Shown one piece after another: positions 34,454 to 43,085 of a stretch of DNA of 64,000 bases. Every line of letters begins with the position of its first letter. Position 1 is the first letter of the stretch. Source of the DNA: Roseateles sp. XES5. GTDB lineage: Bacteria; Pseudomonadota; Alphaproteobacteria; Rhizobiales; Rhizobiaceae. The DNA lies in the NCBI RefSeq assembly GCF_020535545.1, contig NZ_CP084753.1, forward strand, positions 1 to 64,000. Direction: 5' to 3'. Both the position numbers and the translations under genes were made by a program. The notes below the pieces were generated by a model, which saw only the letters and a program-made list of their open reading frames with translations, searched no databases and was not told the origin of the DNA.

Positions 34454-35482
34454 TCAATTGGCGGCTGCGCCGACTTCGCGGTCCCAGCGCTCCAGCAGCT
34501 CCTTGCGCTTTGCCGGGTCGCCATAGGTCTTGAAGTCGTAGTCGATCAACTTGATGTCCTCGAAGCGCGGCGCCTCCTTCGGGATTTCGGCGCTCTTGTT
34601 GGACGGCAGCTGGAAGGACTTGGCGTCCTTCATGCGCGACTGGACTTCCGGGGTCAGCGCCCAGTCGTACCAGATCTTCGCATTGTCGAGGTTGCGCGCG
34701 CCCTTGATGATCGACATGGAGCCGATCTCGTAGCCGGTGCCCTCGCAGGGCGTGACCGACTGCACGGGGAAGCCTTCCGCCGTCTGCGCCACCGCATCGT
34801 GCACGAAGACGATGCCGAGCGCCGTCTCGCCGCGCGCGGCGGCCTTGACGGGCGCCGAGCCGGACTTGGTGTATTGTGAAATATTGCCGTTGAGCTTCTT
34901 CAGGTAGTCGAAGGCCTGATCCTCACCCATGATCTGCACGAGCGAGGCAAGCGCCGTATAGGCGGTGCCCGAGGAGTTCGGGTTGGCGATCTGGATTTCG
35001 CCCTTCAATTCCGGCGCCAGCAGGTCCGCCCAGCACTTCGGTTCCTTGAAGCCCTTGGACTTGAAGATGTCCGTGTTGTAGCCCCAGCCGAGCGCGCCGG
35101 CATAGACGCCGACGGTCTTGTAACCCGAGCTTTCCGCCTGTTTCCTGGCCCAGTCATTGAGCTCGTCGAGCTTCGGCGACTTGTATTCCAGCGTCAGGTT
35201 TTCCGAAGCCGCCTGCAGGTGCGGGTCGCCTGTGCCGGCCCACCAGACGTCGGTCTTCGGGTTGCGGGCTTCGGCGCGGACCTTGGCATAGGTCTCGCCC
35301 GAGGAGAGGCGAACCATGTTCACCTTGATGTCGCTATGCGCCTTTTCGAAATCGCCCTTCATCTGCTCGCAGATGACGACGTCCGCCGAGCAGATGAGGT
35401 TGAGCTCACCGGCCGCCTGCACCGGCATCGCGCCGAGCGCCGTGCCGGCGAAGAGCATGAGGGCAAGGGTCTTCATTTTCAT
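34454..35482 (-). CDS. AfuA-like ABC substrate-binding protein (cassette 3, second)
   Basis: A 342-residue periplasmic protein with a signal peptide (MKMKTLALMLFAGTALGAMP, cut near VQAA). AfuA-type motifs: LICSADVVICEQMK, SSGETYAKVRAEARNPKTD, WWAGTGDPHLQAASE, then FVHDAVAQ and CEGTGYEIG, which resemble the His-Asp and Glu phosphate/sugar ligands described for AfuA of Actinobacillus. That suggests sugar-phosphate rather than ferric binding. AGGAGG lies 8 bases before the ATG. It is a tandem paralogue of the next gene upstream. Confidence 0.9.
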   Translation of the reverse strand: MKMKTLALMLFAGTALGAMPVQAAGELNLICSADVVICEQMKGDFEKAHSDIKVNMVRLSSGETYAKVRAEARNPKTDVWWAGTGDPHLQAASENLTLEYKSPKLDELNDWARKQAESSGYKTVGVYAGALGWGYNTDIFKSKGFKEPKCWADLLAPELKGEIQIANPNSSGTAYTALASLVQIMGEDQAFDYLKKLNGNISQYTKSGSAPVKAAARGETALGIVFVHDAVAQTAEGFPVQSVTPCEGTGYEIGSMSIIKGARNLDNAKIWYDWALTPEVQSRMKDAKSFQLPSNKSAEIPKEAPRFEDIKLIDYDFKTYGDPAKRKELLERWDREVGAAAN

Positions 35483-35587
35483 TGGGGCATCCTCCTGTTG
35501 CCTGGTCATGAAATTTTGCACGCGCGAGACCATCGGCCTGCCCATGGGGCGGCGCACTCGTGATGCTCGTTTGCCTGAAAAGTCCGG

Positions 35588-36610
35588 TCAGTTCGTCGCG
35601 GTGATTTCCGCGTCGAACCGTCCGAGCAGCCGACTTCGTTCCTCGGGCGAACCGAAGGTCGCGAAATCGTAGTCCACCATCTTGATCAACGAGATATCGG
35701 GCGCGGCCAGCGGCAGCGTCGATTTCGCATTGGATGGAACCTGGTTCTGGCCGGACGCCGCTCCGGTGCCCTGCCCTTCCGGACTGAGCGCGAAGTCAAC
35801 GAACCGCTTCGCCTCGTCCAGATGCCGCGCGCCCTTGACGATGCTGACGGCGCCGATCTCGTAGCCCGTGCCCTCGCAGGGCGCGACGATGACGAGCGGA
35901 TAGCCCGCCTGCTTCTGGGTCACGGCATCGTGCATGAAGGAGATGCCGATGAGCGTCTCACCCCGCGCCGCCGCCTTGACGGGCGCGGAGCCGGCGGTCG
36001 TGTATTCGGCGATGTTGCGATTGAGCGCCGCCAGGAACCGGAAAGCCTCGTCCTCGCCGAACAGCTGCACCAGCGTCGCGAGCGTGGTGAAGGCCGTGCC
36101 CGACGAGTTCGGGTTGCCGCTCTGGATGCGGCCGCGATAGGCGATGTCGGCAAGATCCTTCCAGCAGCTCGGGGCCGGCAGCTTCAACTGGCGAAGCAGG
36201 TCGGCATTGTAGGCGAAGCCGAGCGCCCCGGCATAGATGCCCGCCGAGCGGCCGCCCGACATGGCGAAGAAATTCTGCGCCCAGGGCAGCATGTCGCGCT
36301 CCAGCGTCGGCTGATAGGGCTCCAGCAGATTTTCCGACCCCGCCTGCAGATGCGTGTCACCCGTGCCACCCCACCAGACGTCGACGCTGGGCGCGGCCTT
36401 CCCGGCGCGGATGAGGTTCAGGATATCGCCGGTGCTCTTACGCGTCATCGCGATTTCGATGCCGGCCTTGGCCTCGTAGGCCTTCTTCATCGCCGCGCAC
36501 CACGCCTCGTCCACACCGCACAGAACGGTGAGCGACGGGGCAGCAATGCCGGCCGTGGCGCTCGCAAGCCACAGGGCTGCGACCGCGCCGAAAGCGGTGA
36601 TGCCTCTCAC
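35588..36610 (-). CDS. AfuA-like ABC substrate-binding protein (cassette 3, first)
   Basis: A 340-residue periplasmic protein with signal peptide (MRGITAFGAVAALWLASATA). It shares WWGGTGDTHLQAGSENL, FMHDAVTQ and CEGTGYEIG with the following gene, so the two arose by duplication but have diverged considerably. Two binding proteins for one permease would widen ligand range or affinity. The start is a GTG at 36610, 5 bases after GGAGG. It is the first gene of the operon and divergent from the two-component system. Confidence 0.9.
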   Translation of the reverse strand: MRGITAFGAVAALWLASATAGIAAPSLTVLCGVDEAWCAAMKKAYEAKAGIEIAMTRKSTGDILNLIRAGKAAPSVDVWWGGTGDTHLQAGSENLLEPYQPTLERDMLPWAQNFFAMSGGRSAGIYAGALGFAYNADLLRQLKLPAPSCWKDLADIAYRGRIQSGNPNSSGTAFTTLATLVQLFGEDEAFRFLAALNRNIAEYTTAGSAPVKAAARGETLIGISFMHDAVTQKQAGYPLVIVAPCEGTGYEIGAVSIVKGARHLDEAKRFVDFALSPEGQGTGAASGQNQVPSNAKSTLPLAAPDISLIKMVDYDFATFGSPEERSRLLGRFDAEITATN

Positions 36611-36659
36611 GATTTCCTCCCATTTGGAACGGCGGGCGTCCCAATCTCCGCAGTCAGGA

Positions 36660-36761
36660 TGTCACATTCGTCGCTTGTCGCAATCGAAGAATGGTTACCG
36701 TTCTTACAGCACCGGGCATCGCAAACCCCTCAAAAATGACAAAGGTTACAAATGTGACAAA
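36660..36761. promoter_or_regulatory. Candidate response-regulator sites in the divergent region
   Basis: Three tandem repeats TGACAAA (36737), TTACAAA (36746) and TGACAAA (36755) are spaced 9 bases apart. AATGTGACA (36751-36759) also has an inverted partner TGTCACATT (36660-36668) nearer the binding-protein gene. Tandem direct repeats are the usual binding pattern of OmpR/PhoB-type regulators such as the one encoded next to it. Confidence 0.5.
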
Positions 36762-36830
36762 TCCGCATAACACGAGCGTCTTTGAAGATCGAAGCAGCCC
36801 CGCCTATGATGCCGGCGGGAGGAAGAGCAT

Positions 36831-37568
36831 GTGTTGAACGAGCGGATTCGGATTCTGATCGTCGAGGACGACCCTGATATGGCGGAGCTCGTTTCCGACC
36901 TCGTGGAGGCGGAGGGCTGGATGCCGCTCACCGCGGCGTCGGCGGAGGATGCCGCGCTCGTGCTGGCGCGCGAGACGGTGCATCTCGTGCTCGTCGACCA
37001 TAACCTGCCCGGCGCTTCCGGCCGCACCTTCGCCCAGCGCCTGCGCGCCCAGACCAATATCGGCATCGTCATGGTGACGGCCGCCGGCAGCGCGGCCGAC
37101 CGCGTGCTCGGCCTCGAGACGGCGGCGGACGACTATGTGGTCAAGCCCTTCGAGCCGATCGAGCTTACCGCCCGCATCAAGGCGGTGCTGCGCCGGACCA
37201 TTCCCTCGCTGAAGCCCGAGCGGGAAGTCGAGCGCGAGCACGAACCCGCCGCCCTGAAGCTCGGCGACTGGTCGGTGGACCTGCGCAGCCGGCGCGCCAT
37301 ATGCCATGCCGATCCGGCGCGCTCGCTCACCAGCGCGGAATTCGCCCTGCTCGAAATCCTCGCGGAGACACCGAACACGCCGGTGAGCCGCGCGCAGATC
37401 CTCGACCGGCTCGGTGCGGAAAGCGACCGCTACATCGATCGCAACGTCGACGTGCTGGTGCTGCGCCTGCGGCGCAAGATCGAGCAGAACCCGGACCTGC
37501 CGCGCCACATCAAGACGCGCCGCGGCAAGGGCTATGTGCTCGACACAGACGACGAGCCCGCGCCGTGA
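36831..37568 (+). CDS. OmpR/PhoB-family response regulator
   Basis: A 245-residue regulator: receiver domain about 5-120 (acidic pair ED in LIVEDDPD, phosphoacceptor D56 in VLVDHNLPG, conserved Lys in DYVVKPFEP) and a winged-helix DNA-binding domain about 140-240 (TSAEFALLEIL ... DVLVLRLRRKIEQ). The GTG start lies 8 bases after GGAGG. Its stop overlaps the kinase start. Divergence from the two binding-protein genes points to control of cassette 3. Confidence 0.95.
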   Translation: MLNERIRILIVEDDPDMAELVSDLVEAEGWMPLTAASAEDAALVLARETVHLVLVDHNLPGASGRTFAQRLRAQTNIGIVMVTAAGSAADRVLGLETAADDYVVKPFEPIELTARIKAVLRRTIPSLKPEREVEREHEPAALKLGDWSVDLRSRRAICHADPARSLTSAEFALLEILAETPNTPVSRAQILDRLGAESDRYIDRNVDVLVLRLRRKIEQNPDLPRHIKTRRGKGYVLDTDDEPAP

Positions 37569-39664
37569 TCAACCGCCCTTTCCTTTCCTCCATCGCCTTC
37601 CGCCTGCCCTTTGCCATCCTCTTCATCTGCGTGCTGGTCTTCAGCCTGGCCACCGTCGCCGTCTATGGCCTGCAGCGGGCGCGCGAGGAAATGGCGGCTT
37701 ATGGCCTCCAGGCTTTTTCCAGCCTCGCCAAGGCGTCGCTCGTCTCGCGGCAGGTCTCCGATCTCGTTTCCAGCGCCCCCTTCCTGATGAACGCGACCTC
37801 GCCCTACCGCGTCTCCAGCGAAAGCCGGTCGGTGGTCGCGCAGGTCGACGCGCTGCTGCGCGCCATGCAACCGGATGCCGGCGAGACCGCCGTGAAGGGC
37901 TTTACCAGTGCCCGCATCGTCGACCTGCTGGAGACGATCCGCAACCAGACGATGGTGCTGGCAGCCGACGCGGACTCGGCCCAGCAGCAGAAGGCCGAAG
38001 CGGCAGCGGCGCTCGGCGAGATCGCCACCGGCAGCGGCATCGCGGATGCCGATTTCCGCCGCCGGCTGAACGCGATCGTGCAATCCGCCTCCAATTCCGA
38101 CAGCCTCTTCCAGCTCGGCGAATTGCGCCGGCGCTACGTCGCCGAAACCACACCGCGTCTCGAGCGCGCCTCGCCGGATGTCCGTATCTCCGCCGTCGAG
38201 CTTGCCCCTTACGAGAAGGTCTTCGAGGCGCAGACCCGCTATCTCCTGGAGATGTTTTCCATCCGCGCCGCCGTCTCGCGGCTGCATGTCGTCTCGCGCG
38301 ATCTCTCGCACGCCACGGAAACGCAAAGCGAAGCCGTCGCCCATGGCCTCAACGAAGACCTGCTGTCGGCGTCGGACACGCTGAGCCGTCTCCTCGTCAT
38401 CGTCGCCGTCGCCTCGCTGCTGGTTCTCGCCATGGCGATCCTCTCCATCCGCTCGGTCATGCGCGTTTCACGCGGCATCGTTTCACTTTCGACGGGCATG
38501 AACGCGCTGGCCGAGGGACGTAAGGACGTCGATGCGCCGCATTACGACGGCACGGAGACGGAACTGGTGCGCCTGCTCGAAGCCTTCCGCGCCTTCCGCG
38601 ACAGCGTCGAGCGCGTCTCGCGGCTGCGGCGCACGGCCGAGGCGGCCGCGCGCACCATCCGCTCCACCTTCCGCAACATGAACGAGGGCATCGCTCTCTT
38701 CGACCCCTCCGGCAAGCCGATCACCATGAACCGGCGCGTCATCGAGCTCGTCGGCTGGTCCGGCTCGGCGCGCAAGCTGCCCGCACGCCGGTTCGTCGCC
38801 CCCATCCCCGAGATTTCCCCGCTCCTGCTGCCCAGCCAAACGGAAGCCGGCGCACTGGAAGACCGTTCGGTCCTGCGCCACCGCTCCGAGGCGGGCCGGG
38901 TGACCGAAATCTCGCTGTCGCGCCAGCCGGATGGCGGCGTGGTGCTTCTGGCACGCGACGTCACCGACATGGACCGGCAGGAGGCCGAGGCGGTCAAGGC
39001 CCAACGCCTCGACGGCATCATGCGCATGACACATCAGGTCAGCCACGAGGTCGGCAACATGATCGGCATCATCACCGGCAGTCTTGGCCTTCTGGAGCGC
39101 GAGACGGGCTTCAACGACCGGCAGAAACGTCACCTCGCCCGCATCCGCAAGGCAGCCGATCGTGGCCGGTCGCTCGCCGGCAGCATGCTTTCCATCGGCA
39201 GCCAGCAGCCGATCCATCCGGGCTGCGTCGAGATCGGCGCATTGTTGCGCAGCATGGCGGATGTGCTGGAGATCGCTATCGGCGAAACGTGTCACCTCGC
39301 CTTCGACATCGCCGACGGCCTGCCGACCGTGCTGCTCGATGCCGCGCTTTTCGAGCAATCCGTCCTCAATCTCTGCCTCAATGCCGCTGCCGCGATGCCC
39401 GCCGGGGGCATGATCCTCATCCGCTGCATGCGCAGCGAAACCGGTGTGGCGGTATCCGTCAGCGATGAAGGCGTCGGCATGTCGCCGGAGGCTGTCGACA
39501 AGGCCTTCGAGCCCTATTTCACCACCCGTAACGACGTGGGCGGCGCAGGCCTTGGCCTCGCGGTCGTCTACGGTTTCGTTCGTCAGAGCGGCGGCGAGGC
39601 GCAGATCCACTCGAGACTGGACCACGGAACGACTGTCGAAATGGTGTTTCCTGTTTCTCCCTAG
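37565..39664 (+). CDS. Sensor histidine kinase
   Basis: A 699-residue membrane kinase starting with GTG inside the response-regulator stop. TM1 about 12-34, a periplasmic helical sensor of about 230 residues, TM2 about 270-295, HAMP, a PAS-like segment (FRNMNEGIALFDPSGKP), then the dimerisation region with phosphoacceptor H494 (MTHQVSHEVGN) and the ATPase domain (N-box NLCLNAAAAM, G1 VSDEGVGMS, G2 GGAGLGLAVV). Because the sensor is periplasmic, it may read external ligand or a loaded binding protein. The TAG stop comes from a RIME repeat. Confidence 0.95.
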   Translation: MINRPFLSSIAFRLPFAILFICVLVFSLATVAVYGLQRAREEMAAYGLQAFSSLAKASLVSRQVSDLVSSAPFLMNATSPYRVSSESRSVVAQVDALLRAMQPDAGETAVKGFTSARIVDLLETIRNQTMVLAADADSAQQQKAEAAAALGEIATGSGIADADFRRRLNAIVQSASNSDSLFQLGELRRRYVAETTPRLERASPDVRISAVELAPYEKVFEAQTRYLLEMFSIRAAVSRLHVVSRDLSHATETQSEAVAHGLNEDLLSASDTLSRLLVIVAVASLLVLAMAILSIRSVMRVSRGIVSLSTGMNALAEGRKDVDAPHYDGTETELVRLLEAFRAFRDSVERVSRLRRTAEAAARTIRSTFRNMNEGIALFDPSGKPITMNRRVIELVGWSGSARKLPARRFVAPIPEISPLLLPSQTEAGALEDRSVLRHRSEAGRVTEISLSRQPDGGVVLLARDVTDMDRQEAEAVKAQRLDGIMRMTHQVSHEVGNMIGIITGSLGLLERETGFNDRQKRHLARIRKAADRGRSLAGSMLSIGSQQPIHPGCVEIGALLRSMADVLEIAIGETCHLAFDIADGLPTVLLDAALFEQSVLNLCLNAAAAMPAGGMILIRCMRSETGVAVSVSDEGVGMSPEAVDKAFEPYFTTRNDVGGAGLGLAVVYGFVRQSGGEAQIHSRLDHGTTVEMVFPVSP

Positions 39665-39728
39665 AGTTTGTCCGGGAAAAGTGGGAACCGGTTTCCCCGA
39701 AAAGACAAACGAAAACAAAAGAATTTAG
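39661..39728. repeat. RIME-type palindromic repeat, copy 3 (truncated)
   Basis: Only the first palindrome and the GAAAACAAAAGAATTTAGAGCA part of the element are present; the second half found in the other three copies is missing. Its left end gives the TAG of the histidine kinase, and its right end (TTAGAG) gives the TAA of the convergent toxin gene. Confidence 0.85.
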
Positions 39729-40018
39729 AGCAGATCTCCGATCCAGTCCTCATGGCCGTGGCGGATGCGGATTACGAAAATGCTGCCATCGTCGATAATC
39801 CGGTAGACCACCAGGTGGGCCTTGAAGGGATGGATCCTGACAGGGGGAGAAATCTCGTCGCGCTCTCGCGCCATCAGAGGATTGGCGGCTATGAGCTCGA
39901 GCATGACAAAAAGCTCATCATGATAGCGCCGGGCGACCAGGGATCCGAAGGTGCGGACACCGTGTTCGGCGATCGAAACGATATCCTCTTCCGCTTCGAC
40001 AGAGAGGTGGAACTGCAT
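39725..40018 (-). CDS. parE: ParE/RelE-family toxin
   Basis: A 97-residue toxin of the ParE/RelE fold (FHLSVEAEEDIVSIAEHGVRTFG ... LVVYRIIDDGSIFVIRIRHGHEDW). ParE toxins poison DNA gyrase, RelE relatives cleave mRNA; the ParD partner favours the former. The ATG overlaps the antitoxin stop (TGATG). The last residue and stop codon are contributed by the truncated RIME repeat. Confidence 0.92.
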   Translation of the reverse strand: MQFHLSVEAEEDIVSIAEHGVRTFGSLVARRYHDELFVMLELIAANPLMARERDEISPPVRIHPFKAHLVVYRIIDDGSIFVIRIRHGHEDWIGDLL

Positions 40019-40272
40019 CAGTCGCGCCCGCGGGGACTCTCGACTCGTGCAACGGCTGCGGCGAACAACGCGTCCTTCGAACGGTTTCCAACGCCACTTG
40101 CGATCCCGTCATCGACGAACCGTTGCATCTCGGCAATCTTGTCGGTGCGAGCCTGGTCTCTGCGGATGAGGTCCCGAACGTAGTCACTCACGTTCGAATA
40201 TCGACCGCTCCTGGCTTGGGCTTCGACCCAGTCCTTCATCGGGTCGGGCAGGGACACATTCATCGTCGCCAT
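40018..40272 (-). CDS. parD: ParD-family antitoxin
   Basis: An 84-residue protein with an N-terminal ribbon-helix-helix DNA-binding fold (MNVSLPDPMKDWVEAQARSG, YSNVSDYVRDLIRRDQ) and a C-terminal toxin-binding helix. It neutralises ParE and represses its own promoter. The ATG follows AGAAGGAGACTCGC. The promoter upstream contains a palindrome over the -35 box. Confidence 0.92.
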   Translation of the reverse strand: MATMNVSLPDPMKDWVEAQARSGRYSNVSDYVRDLIRRDQARTDKIAEMQRFVDDGIASGVGNRSKDALFAAAVARVESPRGRD

Positions 40273-40292
40273 GCGAGTCTCCTTCTAGGTTC

Positions 40293-40324
40293 AGAGTACC
40301 CGGCGATGGCAAAGTTTGTCAAAC
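40293..40324 (-). promoter_or_regulatory. parDE promoter and operator
   Basis: On the minus strand: -35 TTGACA (40322-40317), 18-base spacer, -10 TACTCT (40298-40293). The -35 lies inside the perfect 11-base dyad GTTTGTCAAAC (40314-40324), a fit for ParD autorepression. Confidence 0.65.
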
Positions 40325-40351
40325 ACGGGAACGCCGGCGCGCGGTTGCGCC

Positions 40352-40383
40352 AAAACCAAAAGGGCCTGCCCTCCGGCAAGCCC
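40352..40383 (-). terminator. Terminator of catabolic operon A
   Basis: On the minus strand: GGGCTTGCC (40383-40375), 4-base loop, GGCAGGCCC (40370-40362), then TTTTGGTTTT. The stem has one G-T pair. It lies about 85 bases past the ETF-QO stop. Confidence 0.7.
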
Positions 40384-40389
40384 CCTTGT

Positions 40390-40497
40390 CATCACATGTT
40401 CGGATAGACCGGCCCTTCGCCACGCTCTTTCTTTGCGGGGGTCCGTGCGGTCCAGCCTCTCCCAACATCACATATTGGGATAGACCGGCCCTTCGCC
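40390..40497 (-). repeat. Imperfect direct duplication of the ETF-QO 3' end
   Basis: The segments at 40390-40421 and 40466-40497 are near-identical (about 28 of 32 positions). The right copy encodes the end of ETF-QO (GEGPVYPNM and stop); the left copy lies 76 bases downstream and encodes the same nine residues and stop in a different context. It looks like a small tandem duplication that left a decoy tail. Confidence 0.75.
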
Positions 40498-42123
40498 CCC
40501 TTGGGGCGGCACCCAGACGATGTTCTGCGTGGGGTCCTTGATGTCGCAGGTCTTGCAGTGCACGCAGTTCTGGGCATTGATCACGAAGACGTCCTTGCCG
40601 TCCTTCTCCACCCATTCGTAGACGCCAGCCGGACAGTAACGCGTCGACGGACCGGCATAGACGTCGAGTTCCGACGTCTTCTGCAGTTCCGGGTTCTTCA
40701 CCTGAAGATGGATCGGCTGGTTTTCCTCGTGGTTGGTGTTGGAGATGAACACCGAGGAGAGTCGGTCGAAGGTCAGCTTGCCATCGGGCTTGGGATAGTC
40801 GATGGGCTGGCACTCGGCAGCCGGCTTGAGGCTCTGCGCATCCGTCTTGCCATGCTTCAGCGTGCCGAAGAAGGAGAAGCCGAACAGCGTGTTCGTCCAC
40901 ATGTCGAGACCGCCGAGCGCCACGCCGATAGCCGTGCCGAACTTCGACCACAGCGGCTTGACGTTGCGCACCTTCTTCAGGTCCGAACCGATGGCGCTGT
41001 CGCGCCAGCCCTGTTCGATCTCGATCGGCTCGTCATTGGCGCGGCCGTTGGCAATGGCGTCCGCCAGCTTTTCCGCGGCGAGCATGCCCGACAGCACCGC
41101 ATTGTGGCTGCCCTTGATGCGGGGAACGTTGACGAAGCCGGCCGAGCAGCCGATCAGCGCACCACCCGGGAAGGACAGCTTCGGCACCGACTGGTAGCCG
41201 CCCTCGGTGATGGCGCGTGCGCCGTAGGACAGGCGCTTGCCGCCCTCGAAGGTGCCCCTGATGGCAGGGTGCGTCTTGAAGCGCTGGAACTCCTCGAAGG
41301 GGAAGAGATAGGGGTTCTTGTAGTTGAGATGCACCACGAAGCCGACGGCGACGAGGTTGTCTTCCAGGTGATAAAGGAACGAACCGCCGCCGGTCTTCAT
41401 GCCGAGCGGCCAGCCGAAGGAGTGCTGCACGAGGCCGGGCTTGTGGTGTTCCGGCTTGACCTGCCAGAGTTCCTTGAGGCCGATGCCGAATTTCTGGGGC
41501 TCGCGGTCCTTCTGGAGATCGAATTTCTGGATGAGCTGCTTGGCGAGTGAGCCGCGCACGCCCTCGGAGATCAGCGTGTATTTGCCGAGCAGCGCCATGC
41601 CGCGCGTATAGTTCGGGCCGGGTTCGCCATTGCGCTCGATGCCCATGTCGCCGGTCGCAACACCGATGACGGCGCCTTCGTCGTTATAGAGCACTTCGGA
41701 GGCGGCAAAGCCGGGATAGATCTCGACGCCGAGCTCTTCCGCCTTGGTGGCGAGCCAGCGACAGACATTGCCGAGCGAGACGATGTAGTTGCCGTGGTTG
41801 TTCATCAGCGGCGGCATGAAGGCGTTGGGCAGGCGGATGGAGCCGGCCGGGCCGAGGAACAGGAAGTGGTCGTCCTTGACCTCGGTCTTGAAGGGATGGC
41901 TGTCGTCCTCGCGCCAGTCGGGCAGGAGGCGGTCGATGCCGATGGGATCGACGACGGCGCCGGAGAGGATATGCGCGCCGACTTCCGAGCCCTTTTCCAG
42001 GACGACGACCGTCAGGTCAGGATTGACCTGCTTCAGCCGGATCGCCGCCGAAAGGCCGGCCGGCCCCGCACCGACGATCACAACGTCGAATTCCATGCTC
42101 TCGCGTTCGGGGAGTTCCGCCAT
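40468..42123 (-). CDS. Electron transfer flavoprotein-ubiquinone oxidoreductase
   Basis: A 551-residue membrane-associated flavo-iron-sulfur enzyme that passes electrons from ETF to ubiquinone. FAD site [17 protein letters not shown] near the N-terminus; C-terminal 4Fe-4S cysteines in YCPAGVYEW and [16 protein letters not shown]. Full length for the family. It closes operon A, 5 bases after etfA, so the acyl-CoA dehydrogenase at the start of the operon has a complete local route to the quinone pool. The start could also be the Met nine residues later. Confidence 0.95.
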   Translation of the reverse strand: MAELPERESMEFDVVIVGAGPAGLSAAIRLKQVNPDLTVVVLEKGSEVGAHILSGAVVDPIGIDRLLPDWREDDSHPFKTEVKDDHFLFLGPAGSIRLPNAFMPPLMNNHGNYIVSLGNVCRWLATKAEELGVEIYPGFAASEVLYNDEGAVIGVATGDMGIERNGEPGPNYTRGMALLGKYTLISEGVRGSLAKQLIQKFDLQKDREPQKFGIGLKELWQVKPEHHKPGLVQHSFGWPLGMKTGGGSFLYHLEDNLVAVGFVVHLNYKNPYLFPFEEFQRFKTHPAIRGTFEGGKRLSYGARAITEGGYQSVPKLSFPGGALIGCSAGFVNVPRIKGSHNAVLSGMLAAEKLADAIANGRANDEPIEIEQGWRDSAIGSDLKKVRNVKPLWSKFGTAIGVALGGLDMWTNTLFGFSFFGTLKHGKTDAQSLKPAAECQPIDYPKPDGKLTFDRLSSVFISNTNHEENQPIHLQVKNPELQKTSELDVYAGPSTRYCPAGVYEWVEKDGKDVFVINAQNCVHCKTCDIKDPTQNIVWVPPQGGEGPVYPNM

Positions 42124-42128
42124 GTCGC

Positions 42129-43058
42129 TCAGAGCGCCTTCTGCAAATCCGGCAGGATCTCGAAGAGATCGCCGACGAGGCCGTAGTCGGCGACCTGGAA
42201 GATCGGCGCTTCCTCGTCCTTGTTGATGGCGACGATGACCTTGCTGTCCTTCATGCCGGCAAGATGCTGGATCGCACCCGAGATGCCGCAGGCGATGTAG
42301 AGCTGCGGTGCGACCACCTTGCCCGTCTGACCGACCTGCCAGTCGTTCGGCGCATAACCCGCATCGACGGCAGCACGGGACGCGCCGACGGCAGCACCCA
42401 GCTTGTCGGCGACCGGAAGGATCACTTCCTGGAACTTCTCCGACGAGCCGAGCGCACGCCCGCCCGAGATGATGATCTTCGCCGACGTCAGTTCCGGGCG
42501 ATCGGACGAGGAGAGTGCGTCCTTGACGTGGGTCGAGAGGCCCGGGTCCGCTGCAGCCGGGATGGTCTCGACCGCGGCGCTGCCGCCCTCGCCTGCTGCG
42601 GCGAAGGACGCCGTGCGAACCGTGATCACCTTCTTCGCGTCGGTGGACTGAACCGTCTGGATGGCATTGCCCGCATAGATCGGACGCTTGAACGTGTCGG
42701 CCGACACGACCTCGATGATCTCCGAGACCTGCGCGACGTCGAGCAGCGCAGCAACGCGCGGCAGAACGTTCTTGCCGACCGAGGTCGCAGCCGAGACGAT
42801 AGCGTCATAGGAACCGGCGAGCGACACGATGAGCGCTGCCAGCGGTTCGGCCAGGTTGTTGCCGAGGCTTGCATCGTCGGCGAGCAGGACCTTGGAGACA
42901 CCCGAGAGCTTGGCGGCGGCATCGGCCGCAGCCTTGGCGCCCGAACCGGCAACGAGCACATGCACGTCGGAGCCGATCTTGGAGGCTGCCGTCAGCGCCT
43001 TGGCGGTCTGGTCGGAAAGGTGTGCGTTGTCGTGATCTGCCAGAAGAAGAATGGCCAT
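42129..43058 (-). CDS. etfA: Electron transfer flavoprotein alpha subunit
   Basis: A 309-residue subunit that binds FAD in its C-terminal domain: the signature region [17 protein letters not shown] with the [21 protein letters not shown] tail segment is present. It forms a heterodimer with EtfB, encoded 27 bases upstream, and accepts electrons from acyl-CoA dehydrogenases. AGGAGATT precedes the start. Confidence 0.96.
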   Translation of the reverse strand: MAILLLADHDNAHLSDQTAKALTAASKIGSDVHVLVAGSGAKAAADAAAKLSGVSKVLLADDASLGNNLAEPLAALIVSLAGSYDAIVSAATSVGKNVLPRVAALLDVAQVSEIIEVVSADTFKRPIYAGNAIQTVQSTDAKKVITVRTASFAAAGEGGSAAVETIPAAADPGLSTHVKDALSSSDRPELTSAKIIISGGRALGSSEKFQEVILPVADKLGAAVGASRAAVDAGYAPNDWQVGQTGKVVAPQLYIACGISGAIQHLAGMKDSKVIVAINKDEEAPIFQVADYGLVGDLFEILPDLQKAL

Positions 43059-43085
43059 GTTCGTAATCTCCTCAAATCTTCCGGA

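Noticed and set aside
11293..36610. Annotation of the three cassettes as ferric iron transporters
   Set aside because: The superfamily name suggests it, but the associated phosphatases, DeoR regulator and AfuA-like residues argue against iron; no Fur-like box was evident in the control regions.
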